Assembly: GCA_029204225.1 (NCBI GenBank)
Contig: CM055096.1
Location: 37,396,383 to 37,460,382, forward strand
Direction: 5' to 3'
DNA from: Diphasiastrum complanatum
Lineage: Eukaryota; Streptophyta; Lycopodiopsida; Lycopodiales; Lycopodiaceae
DNA length: 64,000 nt
Under the pieces are notes generated by a model. The model had not been told where the DNA came from, ran no database searches, and worked only from the letters and a program-made list of their open reading frames with translations. The translations under genes and the position numbers were made by a program. Below are positions 49,140 to 60,906 of the stretch, piece after piece. Numbering within the stretch: position 1 is the stretch's first letter; each line of letters opens with the position of its first letter.

Positions 49140-50480
49140 ACACAACCCTGCATCCTCCTTCTCTCCCATCTCAGCCGCATCCTCCTTCTCTACCATCTTA
49201 GTCGCATCCTCCTCCTCTCCCATCTCAGTCGCGTCCTCCTTCTCTACCATCTCAGTCACGTCCTCCTTCTCTCCCATCTCAACCGAGTCCATTGTCAACA
49301 TCTCAGTCGTGACCCTCTGTTCACATCTAAACCGAGTCCATCGTCAACATCCCAGCCATGACCCTCCGTTCACATCTCAGCCGAGTCCATCGTCAACATC
49401 TCAACCGCGACCCTTTGTTCACGTATCAGCCACGTCCGTCATTCCATACACAAAAAAAAAAAATTAACAAAATCTCGACCGCATCGTTTTTTGCCTCAAA
49501 TTTTGACCGAGTCATTTTTTGTCTCAAATCTCGACCGAGTCATTTTTATTCTCAAATCTTGACCGTGTCTTCTTTTACCTCAAATCTCAACCGCGTCGTC
49601 TCGACCACGTCCTTTTTTGTCTCAAATCTTGACCGTGAGTTTTGGTCATGATCTTGATCGCATCGCCTCCATCACGATCTCGACCGAGCCGCTACACTCC
49701 ATCACGATCTCGACCGTGTCGCCTCAACTCCATCTCGACCGAGCCGCCACACTCCATCAGATCTCGACCGTGTCGTCTCCACTCCATTTCGACCGAGCTG
49801 CCACACTCCATCATGATCTCGACCGCGTTGCCTCAACTCCATCTTGACCGTGCTGCCACACTCCATCGGATCTCGACCGCGTCGTCTCCACTCCATCTCG
49901 ACCGAGCCGCCACACTCCATCAGATCTCGATCGCGTCGTCTCCACTCCATCTCGGCCACAGGCCACTTAAAAAAAGAAATTCGTCAGATCTCAACCGAGC
50001 CAAAATCGTCAAATCTCAACCGCATCGGAAATTTTTAGCTCAAACCTCGACCGCAGGCTTTTGCTCAAATCTTGACCACAGATTTTCGCTCAAATCTCAA
50101 TAGCAGGCATTCGTTTAAATCTCGACCTAGCCGTTTTCTCAAATTTTGACCAGGGCTTTTTCTTAGATCTCGATCGGGGCATTCGCTCAGATCTCGACCA
50201 TGGGCATTCGTTCAGACCTCGATCGGGACATTCGCTCAAATCTTGATCGGGGCATTTTCTTAGATCTCGATCGTGAGGCATTCGCTCAGATCTCGACCGG
50301 GGCATTCGCTCAAATCTTGACCGGGGCGTTTTCACATATCTTGACCACGGGCTTTCGTTCAGATCTTGACCGGGACATTCGCTCAGATCTCGACCGCGGG
50401 CATTAGATCAGATCTCAACCGGGTTGCTTCACTCCAATCTCAACCGGCGGACCGGGATCTCTAATTGCAATTTCGACCAG
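49140..50480 (+). repeat. Long CTCGACC-type array in the GypB leader
   Basis: About 1.3 kb of degenerate tandem units. One sub-block (49670-49960) has a longer period of about 60 bases (ctccatctcgaccgagccgccaca...). Another (50140-50400) has gggcattcgctcagatctcgacc-type units of about 30 bases. Repetitive ORFs on both strands result. The equivalent GypA array is about half as long. Confidence 0.85.
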
Positions 50481-50910
50481 ACCACCATCTCGACTGAGCC
50501 TTAGAGCTCAAAAAAAAAGGGCATCTACACCAAAAAAATTCTCAGAAAACACCACTCATACCAATAGAAAGTCCTTCTGATACTAAGTCTCGCCATTGAG
50601 TTCCCTACTACTTGAAAAAATAAATAGATAAATAAAAAATCTAAAAATCAAAAACCCTAAAAAAATACCAGAAACTCATACAAAAACACAAAAATACACA
50701 ACAATACACAATGGACCAACATACTGATCCTGAAATGCCAAAAGATTATCCACACGAAATAAGGTCTCCGACAGTAGAACAAATCAATCGTCATAGGTTC
50801 TACCAAATGAGGTCCCAAATACACGAGCCATCCACAAACCCATTCGAGGGACAAGAACAAGATAGAGCCGAATCTTCATGAGCACGAACCCATGTTCATG
50901 GTGTTGAAAC

Positions 50911-51607
50911 TGTGAAGAATTGCCAAAAATTGGCAAATCTAGCTTGATCAAAAACCATGTAGAATAGTGTAAATTGTGTACACAAGTGGGTCCCGCACAT
51001 GTGAGGCCATGATGCCACATGGAAAACCCATCCTAATGTAGGTTAGGTCAAGTCAAGAGAGTTGGTCATGTCTATTTGGTGGTCATCCCTACTTTATAGG
51101 ACCTGCACCTAAGTTTAAGGTGAAAATTTGACCAACTAGCTACCTACCAAGCATAACTCTAGGAAATAGACTAGGGTTTCATTTTAGGTCAAGGAGAGTG
51201 AGTTAACTTCCTTATTACATGCTGGAAATCCACCTAACTTCAAGAAGGAAGTCGAATTTGGTATGTATTCCCTCTCTCCATAGTGAGAAGATAGAAAATT
51301 TTTGGAGCTCATTGGCAATCTCAAGCTAGTTCACTATGTACATTGAGTTTTTGTGATCCAAATGAAACCAAATCAATTTGTGTTTCTCAGGTTGAAGGCC
51401 GTACTACAGCCTGTATTACACACGTGTGGGCTCGGATTTCAATGTTTATCAATGCTTTTGATTGTTAATGCTTGTTGTTCGTCAAATTGCCAATCTAAAT
51501 CAACTTTTTTGTGTCTAGTTTTTTGATAGATTGTTAAGCAAGCATCCAATCACTCTTGTGGATCTTTTGTAGATCCATTTATGGTCTTAAAGTACAGTAC
51601 TTTCACA
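50911..51607 (+). repeat. CopD 5' LTR
   Basis: TGTGAAGAATTG...CTTTCACA, followed by the tRNA-Met primer site. CACACGTGTG palindrome near 51419. Confidence 0.93.
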
Positions 51608-52045
51608 TGGTATCAGAGCCAAGTACAAGAGCATAAGCCATTGATCTAATGCAAATCCATTTTTAGCAAGTTTTGGTGCTAAAAACTAGTATTGAGAGGG
51701 CAAGCTAGAATCTTGATTTTGGTGAGGAGATTTGATCCCAAACTTGGTAGGGGTCCAAATCCGTACTGTCCACATGTGTGGGCACCTCTGAACCTGCATT
51801 CAATGCATGGTATTCATTTGATCCAAAAAAATTCAATTTGTGAGCTATTGGTGTGATTTTTTATGGAGATCCTAGGATAATCTACCAAGATCATTTGCCA
51901 TTGATTAGATTTGAATTTGTTTCATGGAATCTAATTAATCTAGGCTGAGTTCAAGTCCTATTAAGGTTAAAAACAGGTCTTGAAAGTACACCAAGAAGGA
52001 AGAAAGAGATTAAGTCATTTTTTTTGTCCAAAAATAGCCAAAATT

Positions 52046-52393
52046 GGCAAGATTTGATTGTAAGTAGATTTTACATCATCTTATCTTCATTCCAACTTTG
52101 TGAGGGAGTGCTAGAACTGAGATTATATGTCCATTTGTTGGATTAGAAATCTAATTTGAGTGAAAAACTACAATAGAGAGACCTTAGTGAGTTTCTAGAG
52201 ACAATCAAATCCATTTCTTGGCAAGATTTGTTTGAAAGTAGTTTTCACTTCATCTTATCTTCATTCCAGCTTTGTGAAGGAGTGATAGAACTGTGATTAT
52301 AAGTCCATTTGTTGGATTAGAAATCAAATTTGAGTGAAACACTGCAAGTGTGAGACCTTTGTGAGTTTCAAGTCAATCAAATCTATTTCTTGT
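52046..52393. repeat. 174-bp tandem duplication in the CopD leader
   Basis: Two diverged head-to-tail copies begin at 52046 and 52220 (ggcaagattt...cttatcttcattcca...gtccatttgttggattagaaatc). The second ends a few bases before the gag ATG. Confidence 0.88.
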
Positions 52394-52413
52394 TTGTAGA
52401 AGTCACTAGTAAT

Positions 52414-54570
52414 ATGGGATCTGTTGAAGCATACCTTCTAGAAGCTAGTGAGAGGTTGAATTCTACAAATTATGCTATTTGGAAGGTTAGAATGGAGTCA
52501 CTCTTGGTGCTCCAAGACCTTTATGAGTTCTTGATTGAAGATGAAGATGAACCTCTAGGTGCACAGGAGCTAGCTAGATACAAGAAGAGATCTAGGCTTG
52601 CACTTCATTGTGTGATGATGAATGTGAGCAATGATTTGTTGAGAGAAGTATCAGCATGTACTAGTGCTAAAGAGGCTTGGGAGTCTTTAAAATCAATCTA
52701 TAAATCTAGTAACACTTCAAGAGCACTCATGATTAGAAATCATATTTTGCAAAGCATGAAGAGAAGTGAGGAGAGTGCACAGGATTATGTACTCAGAATC
52801 AAGTCTCTATATAGGGAGTTGGCTTCCATTGGAGAGAAGATTCATGATGGAGAGCTTGTACAAATTGTTCTTAATGGTCTAGGAGATGACTTTGCAAATT
52901 TGGTCCAAAGTTTTGCCATCCAAGACACTTTGCCAACTATAGAAAAACTTCACAGTGTATTAGTGGCTGAAGAGTGTAGGATGCTCCATGCAAAATCTAG
53001 GATGAGTTCCTTGTCTTTGCAGGATGGTGATGAGAAAGCCAATTTCTCATTCAAGGGCAAAAAGAAGACCAATGGAAAGAAGAAGCATCCAAAGGAGGCC
53101 AAAGAAGAGGATGATGCATCAAGCTCAAAGGACAAGTTAAAGCAAAAATGCTTCTTTTGTGGAAAGAAGGGGCATTATGCATCTGAATGCTACAAGAGGC
53201 TAAGAGCACAAGTGGAGGAGGACAAACAAGGAAACCTTGCAAAGGAGGAGGAGGAGGATGAAGTAGATGTATTCTTGATGGCATCTACATCCTCACCAAC
53301 AAGCAATAGCAATTCAAGAGACAATTGGTGGATCGACAGTGGGGCTAGCTCCCACATGTCTTGTGAAAAGGACTTTTTCTCAACCTTACACTCTTTCAAT
53401 GATGCTAAAAAGTTTGTCTTTACTGTAAATGATGAAGAGTGTAGGATAGATGGTGTTGGCACCATCTCTTTGTATCTAGAATCCTCAAAATGCATGGATC
53501 TAGAAAATGTCCTTTATGTACCGTCAATCACCAAGAATATGCTTAGTGTTGGTCTACTCTTAGAAAGTGGTTTGGATGTCCACTTTAAGCATGGTGTTTG
53601 CTTCATCTTGAAGAATGATGTTTGCATTGCAAAGGGATTTAAACATGGAAGATTGTTTAAGTTGGAAGCTAGTGTTGCTTTTGAAAGAATGAGGTTGGCA
53701 AAGGAGGAGATCACTCAAGAGGAGATCTTGGCAAAGTGTAATCTTGCTTGCATTGAGGAGGAGCATCAAAAGGAGGAAGATCTTGAGGATCAGCCTCAAA
53801 GCATGAGAGTTCCAAGGGAGTCCTCAATGACAATGTCTGAGTCATCAAATTGCATGCAAATTGTCCATTCAAGTGTGCATCTTGCAAGGGTGGTGAGCAT
53901 TGGAGAGTCTACTATCTTTGAATACTTTTTGGAAAGTATTAGTAGACATGAGGTGACTTGTTTCTTACCTTTAAGATTCATGGTGTTTATTACTTTGTAT
54001 GACAAGACCATGAAATGGGATGCTTTGAAATCTACATTTGTTGTTGATAAAGTAATTTCATTGGATAACTATTTTTGTAATAGTTTGAATAGTGTCATAA
54101 AAGATGAAACATCATTTGTATTGGAAATCTTTGGGTCCACATGCTTTGAGCATGATCATTCCAATGTAAGGACCAAAGATTATCCTATTTCAATGATAGT
54201 AATAATGGTAGTGTTTTGCTCTTCAAGTAGAGATTGTAGAATCTACTTGTTTTCAGCCAAAGAATTTGTCAATGCTGGAAATGTGATCTTTCAAGAGTGG
54301 AAGATTTGTAAACTTGAAGAAGCACCTTTGGATCAACACCTTATTCAATTCATTGATGGTTTGGAGTCAAGTCAAGTGGAGGAGAAAGCTCAAGACCCGA
54401 GGACTCCAAGAAGAACCTTGAGTATCAAGATGGAGCCATCTAGGCTCAATCATATGGATCAAGCAAGGCAAGTTGTCTTTGGCAACATTATTTATGCACT
54501 TAATATTTTAATTGATGTATCTTCAAGTGCACAAAATGCCTTGGAATCCATGGCTTGGCATGATGTTTAG
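52414..54570 (+). CDS. CopD Gag-protease with remodelled ex-integrase tail, 718 aa
   Basis: One uninterrupted frame from the ATG at 52414. Gag is related to CopA but clearly a different subfamily (NSTNYAIWKVRMESLLVLQD). The zinc knuckle CFFCGKKGHYASEC near residue 245 is intact, and the protease DSGASSHM near 308 is intact with LYVPSITKNMLSVG after it. The GAG-pre-integrase and integrase catalytic region are replaced by about 200 residues, rich in Ser and Glu, with no D-D-E signature. From about residue 540 it follows the integrase C-terminal layout loosely (EIFGSTCFEHD compare RTFGCICYFN; then AKEFVNAGNVIFQE compare KKVFTSRDVIFDE; then PRTPRRT and PSRL). RT and RNase H are absent. It could make particles and protease in cis but needs integrase and RT in trans. 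Confidence 0.88.
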   Translation: MGSVEAYLLEASERLNSTNYAIWKVRMESLLVLQDLYEFLIEDEDEPLGAQELARYKKRSRLALHCVMMNVSNDLLREVSACTSAKEAWESLKSIYKSSNTSRALMIRNHILQSMKRSEESAQDYVLRIKSLYRELASIGEKIHDGELVQIVLNGLGDDFANLVQSFAIQDTLPTIEKLHSVLVAEECRMLHAKSRMSSLSLQDGDEKANFSFKGKKKTNGKKKHPKEAKEEDDASSSKDKLKQKCFFCGKKGHYASECYKRLRAQVEEDKQGNLAKEEEEDEVDVFLMASTSSPTSNSNSRDNWWIDSGASSHMSCEKDFFSTLHSFNDAKKFVFTVNDEECRIDGVGTISLYLESSKCMDLENVLYVPSITKNMLSVGLLLESGLDVHFKHGVCFILKNDVCIAKGFKHGRLFKLEASVAFERMRLAKEEITQEEILAKCNLACIEEEHQKEEDLEDQPQSMRVPRESSMTMSESSNCMQIVHSSVHLARVVSIGESTIFEYFLESISRHEVTCFLPLRFMVFITLYDKTMKWDALKSTFVVDKVISLDNYFCNSLNSVIKDETSFVLEIFGSTCFEHDHSNVRTKDYPISMIVIMVVFCSSSRDCRIYLFSAKEFVNAGNVIFQEWKICKLEEAPLDQHLIQFIDGLESSQVEEKAQDPRTPRRTLSIKMEPSRLNHMDQARQVVFGNIIYALNILIDVSSSAQNALESMAWHDV

Positions 54571-54777
54571 TTTTGAAGTGTGCTACATGTATATAGACAC
54601 ATTTATGGAACATCTTGTAAGGGATCCTCTAAGAGGTGGTGAAAGATCCTTCATGGACATCATCTCTATTGGAGTCTCAAAAGTTCCTTGTTTGTAGCTG
54701 GATTTTTTAGACACTTCTAAAAGCTTTCATTGGTCTATCAAGAGAGTTTTAAATAGATCAAGCTAAATTTGAGGAGG

Positions 54778-55478
54778 AGTGAAGAATTGCCAAAAATTGG
54801 CAAATCTAGCTCGATCAAAAACCATGTAGAATAGTGTAAATTGTGTACACAAGTGGGTCCCGCACATGTGAGGCCATGATGCCACATGGGAAACCCATCC
54901 TAATGTAGGTTAGGTCAAGTCAAGAGAGTTGGTCATGTCTATTTGGTGGTCATCCCTACTTTATAGGACCTACACCTAAGTTTAAGGTAAAAATTTGACC
55001 AACTAGCTACCTACCAAGCATAACTCTAGGAAATAGACTAGGGTTTCATTTTAGGTCAAGGAGAGTGAGTTAACTTCCTTATTACATGCTGGAAATCCAC
55101 CTAACTTCAAGAAGGAAGTCGAATTTGGTATGTATTCCCTCTCTCCATAGTGAGAAGATAGAAAATTTTTGGAGCTCATTGGCAATCTCAAGCTAGTTCA
55201 CTATGTACATTGAGTTTTTGTGATCCAAATGAAACCAAATCAATTTGTACTTGTTTCTCAGGTTGAAGGCCGTACTACAGCCTGTATTACACACGTGTGG
55301 GCTCAAATTTCAATGTTTATCAATGCTTTTGATTGTTAATGCTTGTTGTTTGTCAAATTGCCAATCTAGATCAACTTTTTTGTGTCTAGTTTTTTGATAG
55401 ATTGTTAAGCAAGCATCCAATCACTCTTGTGGATATTTTGTAGATCCATTTATGGTCCTAAAGTACAGTACTTTCACA
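54778..55478 (+). repeat. CopD 3' LTR
   Basis: Partner of the LTR at 50911. The first base appears changed from T to A (AGTGAAGAATTG). It includes a four-base insertion near 55247 and the CACACGTGTG palindrome near 55289. Confidence 0.92.
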
Positions 55479-57522
55479 GAAACATCACACACCAGATTAC
55501 ACCTGGATGGAGCTTCTGCCCCTCATGGAGCTCATTTTGAGAAGAGAACTCCCAAGCTCGATCTACCCAAGTTTGATGGTAGTTCAGACCCTCAAAGATT
55601 TTTGTAAATCTTTGAGAATGCATGTGATGTGTATGGCGAAACATCTCCCGATGCTATGGTCCAACTATTTTCCATGACCATGATCGCTAAAGCACGTGAC
55701 TGGTTTTTTAATCTCGATCGTGAAGATAAATTGGATTGGTCTAATCTGAAAAACTCCTTTATCAAGCATTTTAAACCATTTCGTTTGATAGAGAGTCCTT
55801 TTGTCAAACTGGGTAACATCAAGATGGCAGAAGATGAACGAGTACGAGACTATATTGCCTGAAAGGTCAAGTACAAGAACAACCCTCCGAACAGATGCTC
55901 ATCATCTGGTTCTTAGTCGGCCCTCCAAGATGGATAAGACACGAGCTTAAATCCAATGACAAATATACGAGTCTAAAGTTAGCTATATTTGATGTCATCA
56001 AAGAAGAAGACGAGAGATTAGATGTTGATGAATCTAGGGAATGGAAAGCACCCCTTGCTCCTGTCCAAGAGTTGAAGCAGATCGAGGATACCCAAGATCA
56101 GCTTTGGAAATCACAACTAGAGTTGCTTAATCAGCAGCATCAACGGCAAATGGAGAAACTCACCAATGAGTTTCAAAATACCTTGAAGTCTATCCAACGT
56201 AGTATGCCTCATCAACCACACACTGCCCAGGCACCTAATAGACAAAAAGCCATCTAGTGCCCACACTGTTGAGCTACGCATCTTGCTGATGCTTGTCCTT
56301 CATATCAGCCTATTCAAGCACATGCCATCCAACAATATGAAGAACAACCATCACAATCTGGACATTCCTCACATTACAATGAATACCCACCATAAAGTCC
56401 AAAACAACTAGCCATACAAGATGGCTATGCCATTACGCAAGGGACATTGAACAACAGATGTTTCATTTGTGGTGAAACTGGCCACTTCATGGTTGATTGT
56501 CTAGCCAAGACCAAGTACCATGCCGAGTGTCCCGATTGTGTCAGAAAACATAGTTTCAAAGACTGCCCAAAACAACCCAACAAGATCCTACCTGCCTGAC
56601 ATGTCAGTTATGAATTACGCTAGAATTCTCACGAGAACACCACACGAGCACTATAGCACCCAACAATTAGACCTATTGCTGAATCAAGAAGTTACTTAAG
56701 AACTGCTACCTTATCACGACATTTACCAGATCGATAATCGAACATAGACGTTATATAAACTGAGTAATTTACAAGACGAAGAAAAAACTGATACTCCGTC
56801 ATCTGGTACTATTCCCAAACGAGAGCAACCTCCTCAAGGAATTGACATTTTACTTCCACTTTTGCAACCTCAGTTCTATATGACGATCCACTTTCTAATG
56901 AGATTTTAAACACTGGATTTAACAAACCAAATCTGAGAATCAAGAATCTACAAGCGATTCATTTTATGAATCTCATGTTCCAAATGATACTAATGGAAAT
57001 AGCATCCTCTCCTTCTATGCATTTCACGCCATATCTTACAATATCTGCTATCAATTATGGTAGATTTAGTGTCATCAACCCTGTCTTGTTTTTGACAAGG
57101 GCATATCAGAGTTTTTCTCATTACTCTACAAGACCAATGAGATATTGCAATTGTCAAGGTGAATTATCAATGTTGATGAATGAAAGTTTTGTTTGACAAG
57201 TGCCATACAGATCTCACTCTCTGTATCGTTCATTTATTTTCTTGTTCCTCTTCATCCCTTTTGTTTGATTGATTTTTGCATGAGAAATAGCTATTGTAGG
57301 AGATTCTTCCATAGAGTATCTCAAGAATACATTTTCATTCATCTATCCATCTTCAGATCACCTTGTACAGAGTTTTGGATCTTTGATTATACTGCAACTT
57401 TCAGAAATCCACGTCATGTCAGAGTTGATTTTTGTCTTTCATAGTGATATTCATCTTTGAATCAAGTACAGCAAGATCGAAACAAATTTAGCTAGTATTT
57501 GTTTAATCTTTAGTCCAGTCGC

Positions 57523-58755
57523 ATGTTCTACATGTTTCAACTGCATATTCCAAACGTCGATCTAACCTTGAGCATGCAAGTTACAAATAACAAAATCCTC
57601 ACCAACAGATTTTTTTTTTGGGGGGGGGAAGAGTGGATTTGCTTGGATCCACTGCAAACAATCACATTGCCAGCAACAACATCAGCAAGGTCGACAGCCA
57701 AGGTCACAAAACCAAAGACAATAATGACAAGGCTAAGAAGGCAGATGCGCAATCCAAAGCAACTCAACCAGAAGAAGTACCCTAGTCGAGACAAAGATCC
57801 TTCATAAAAGGGGAAGCACAAGCATTGGGAAATCAGTCTCCTTCTTCAACCAGCCTCTTGCCATACATATGCATCCATCCTCATGCCTATCACCCACACC
57901 ATCCACTGTTGTCATCACCACCTCCACCCTTCCTTCCATTTCTCTATTTGCCATCATACCACTATTCATCTCTAAAATCCCCTGTTTTTTCAAATCTCGA
58001 TAGTCTTACCAAAGTGGCTAAAAGATCATTGCAAGTGTTTTGTGAAGACCAACTACCACATACATTATTGGTTGGTCAAACAAAAAAGAAGATCTAAGAA
58101 GCATGCAAAGCAGCAAAAAGAAACAAAGAAAAGAAGCTGAGGAGGAAATAACAAAACTTAAACAACATATGAGTTAGATCAATCTCGATCAAAAGAAACT
58201 CTTTGGGGCAATGATAGTTGAATCCCCTTCTATGAAGCCCGAAGAGATCCAAAAGTAATGGATCAAAAGAAATAGCTACAAAAAAAAAAAAAGACAAAGA
58301 CAACAGTAAGCCTGCAAGACAAAGTGAGCTCCTCACCCAGCAAGTGGTGGTCGAAGCTCGACATTGCAAGGGTCCAAGGCTGCAACTGTAGAACTATCAA
58401 GTTCCTTCGCCCTTCCACCAAGCCTTTATCATGTTTCCCTACCATCACCAAACCATCCGTCCAAATCTGTTCCTACCACCAATGTGTTGATGAGTCTATT
58501 TTCTTGAAGACTGTTAACCAAGATTTGTGCAACCTACCAATCGAAGATCTTGCTCTTCTCGTCAAGGAAAGAGCATCGACAAGACTGGAACTCCCACTGA
58601 GAGAAGAACTGCGAAAATGCCTAGAAGCAAAATGGAGGATACAAACCTCCCAAAAGTTAGTACCTGCCAAGAAATCAAAGATGAAACCGTCAATGCCAGA
58701 TACAAGTGATAAAACAAAAGATACATGGAAAGTGCTCAAGCATGTAGAGTTGTGA
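57523..58755 (+). pseudogene. GypB 3' degenerate ORF region
   Basis: Counterpart of GypA 20479-21858, again broken. Clear pieces are AKVTKPKTIMTRL, PSKWWSKLDIARVQG, NLPIEDLALLVKERASTRLE and LPLREELRKCLEAKWRIQ. It is preceded by a T10-G9 tract at 57610-57628. The last part (58324-58755) is one open frame of 143 codons. Not recognised; its position matches the extra ORF of plant Gypsy elements. Confidence 0.5.
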
Positions 58756-59004
58756 AGCTGTTGGGAGCTCTCCAATTTTGAGAATGTCAACCACTTGCAG
58801 CATTAAGACATTCTGGTTACATTGCGACAGATTGCAGAAAGCAGTCTTTTGATAAAGACTGGCAACAATAAGCACTTGGTTTTATGCAAGCGAACGAGGA
58901 TCTACGCTTTTCCAAGTGACAATTGAAGATGCCAATGCGGAAGCAGAGCGACATCATTCAATATGCATTGTAGTGGGTCCTACAACACATTAGGGGTGGG
59001 ATGA

Positions 59005-60152
59005 TGTTGGCTAATTCTGACGAATCCCCAAGATACTCGGCCAGAGATACCCAAGAGCATCTCTCACCTTAGACCGAGGAGGTCTCTGAGAAGACGAGAA
59101 GAACGAAGACTGAGAACCAAGTATGAGAGCCGAGGAATTCTAGTTAGTACTGTCAAGTAGAAACTGTGTAAGCCATGGTGAATCTCGAAAGATGGAATGA
59201 CCATGTAGAAACTAGTATTTCTAGGCAAAGTAATAAATGCAAGTAGACCCCCCTTAAAGAAAGTAGAGTGAGCCACCTTTTGATGGTGACCTCTAGTGGA
59301 GAGCATTATTCCACTTGTAATTTGTGAAATGTGGAGATGCAACTAGGATGCTACCTAAGGAGCTCTCTTGCTTATTTAAGAAACTCTCTCTTTGAGAAGA
59401 GGAGCTTTTTGTATAATGTATCTACTCCATGATGAAATGAGAAGAGCCTCCACGAGTTTGGTGTGTCCTTTGAGCTCCTTGATCATGCTTGTTTCTTGAG
59501 TGATGCATTCAGATCTTGCTCGTCCATCCTTTGTGTGTGGTTGTGGATAGTAGAGTGGATTAGTTTTCTTGCTTTCCTAGAGTGTATTAGATTTTCTTTC
59601 TATCTTGTGGATTAATGTAGGAATTAGCATTCAGGTAAACTAGATAGGCTGGATCTGTGGTGTAAATCTTGCATATCCTCTTACAATCTAGTTCTTGATT
59701 GTTCTTCGGGTGTCCAAGAATCAAGAAATGTGTGTTTCTTGATTCTCATACTTCTAAAATGTTGTTAGATTAGTTTCTTGTCTCAGTTCTGTGAATTAAT
59801 GCAAGTGTATAGTTTAGGATCTAATTCAGTTTCGTTTTGCAGCATTAAAGTAGGATCTCATGGCATTGCAACCATTCTTCATGCTAATTTCTTGGTTGAA
59901 TGCCTGACCTGCATGTTTTGGTTTGAAGCATGTGATTCCAGTGCAAGAGTGACCAATTCGAGTGTCCTCTGACAAGCAAGAAACTTATAAAACGTAGATA
60001 CTTCCATTCTGTCTTATTTTGGCTTGAAACAAAAACGTGAACAGCCAAGAAAATGCCCAAGAAGCTTGATAACAGGCAAAACCATTCTTGAAAACATCAT
60101 AAGCAAGAGATCAATAGCCAACAGATCCTCTGGAGTAGGAGATCTGTCAACA
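59005..60152 (+). repeat. GypB 3' LTR, 1148 bp
   Basis: It starts TGTTGGCTAATTC shortly after the purine tract ttaggggtggga and ends CTGTCAACA against CopF gag. It matches the GypA 5' LTR, and its last 320 or so bases match the GypB partial 5' LTR at 48608. Confidence 0.85.
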
Positions 60153-60906
60153 AAAGTGTCCTTTGATGCCACAATAGAAGCACTTGAGCTTTAATCTATC
60201 CTTCTTTTTGCCACTTGAAGAAGCTTCCACTTGATCTTGCCCTTTAGACCACTTAACTTTTGGTTTTGCCCTTAAATTTTCCCTTTGTGAACATAGCATC
60301 CTCTTGAAGTGTCGATGTAGATCCACCTCTTGCTTGAAGTCTATATTCCTCATTGATCAAGATCTCTTGAAAATCCATCAAACTTGGCAAAGACTTTTGA
60401 ATAGCAATACTCTGAACAATGTTAGTATGAGCATTCAAAAATCCATTGAGAATCACTTGAACAAGTTCTCCCTTCTTAATGCTTTCATCAATGCAAGCCA
60501 ACTCATCATTCAATGCATTTATCCTCAAAACAAAAGTACTTGGACTTTCTTCATTCTTTTGCAAACAAGAAAAGATTTTCCTTCTTAGAGTCAACACACT
60601 AGAAGTAGACTTGGATTCATAAAGCTTCTTCAATGAATCCCAAGCTTCCAAAGATGATGTGCACTTACCAACTTCCTTGAGAAGCTCATTGGTAAAATTC
60701 ATCTTTATCATGTGTAGAGCCTTCTTGGCCCTCTTATCATACCTCACTTGATCTTGTTGTGTTGCTGGTCTCTCCTCCAAACCTACAACAATATCCAAAA
60801 CATCATTCATCTCAAGAAGTGATTCCATCCTCACTTTCCACAATGAATAGTTGCTTGAGGTAAGCCTATCATTGGCTTCCAACATGACTCCAGTTGAAAT
60901 TGCCAT
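60153..60906 (-). pseudogene. CopF gag, truncated at the zinc knuckle
   Basis: Minus-strand Gag very close to CopA (LTSSNYSLWKVRMESLLEMN; KALHMIKMNFTNELLKEVGK), from the ATG at 60906. A frameshift near 60270 precedes the basic linker and zinc knuckle, which stops after CFYCGIKGH at the GypB LTR boundary. It is the N-terminal half of the CopE/F polyprotein. Leader sequence fills 60907-61499. Confidence 0.85.

Larger units (their letters stand above)
50911..55478 (+). mobile_element. CopD: young non-autonomous copia, 4568 bp
   Basis: The 5' LTR is 50911-51607 (697 bp) and the 3' LTR 54778-55478 (701 bp). They differ at about a dozen positions plus a four-base indel. The primer-binding site TGGTATCAGAGCC is at 51608-51620, the purine tract gaggaggag at 54771-54779 overlaps the 3' LTR junction, and the target duplication GAAAC is perfect at 50906-50910 and 55479-55483. 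Removing it restores GypB gag to match GypA. The leader (51621-52413) contains a 174-base tandem duplication. One ORF, with gag, protease and no functional pol, fills the interior. Confidence 0.95.
50700..56600 (+). pseudogene. GypB gag, split by CopD
   Basis: The gag start region (to 50910) and main part (55479-56600) flank CopD and align with GypA gag. Recognisable pieces are KARDWFFNLDREDKLDW, FIKHFKPFRLIESPF, a frameshift near 55860, and IIWFLVGPPRWIRHEL. A likely coiled coil around 56090-56200 and zinc motifs CFICGETGHFMVDC and CPDCVRKHSFKDC follow. Several stops show it is dead. From 56600 to 57520 there is no coding signal. Confidence 0.78.
48608..60152 (+). mobile_element. GypB: gag-only Gypsy-type element, interrupted by CopD
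   Basis: It has the same organisation as GypA: a partial 5' LTR (48608-48928, only the last 320 or so bases), a primer-like tttggcctgttgcc, a CTCGACC-rich array, gag split by CopD, the degenerate 3' ORF region, the purine tract ttaggggtggga and a 3' LTR (59005-60152). It sits within CopE/F. No pol domain is present. Its gag was cut by CopD at GAAAC. Confidence 0.82.

Noticed and set aside
50090..50335. 81-codon minus-strand ORF with repeated RSR-RMP peptide, and plus-strand partners at 49642-50103
   Set aside because: They arise from the CTCGACC tandem array on both strands; no start context or conservation in GypA.
57523..58755. Envelope gene in GypB (and GypA, GypG)
   Set aside because: Only the position fits. 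No signal peptide, transmembrane anchor or glycoprotein-like pattern seen.
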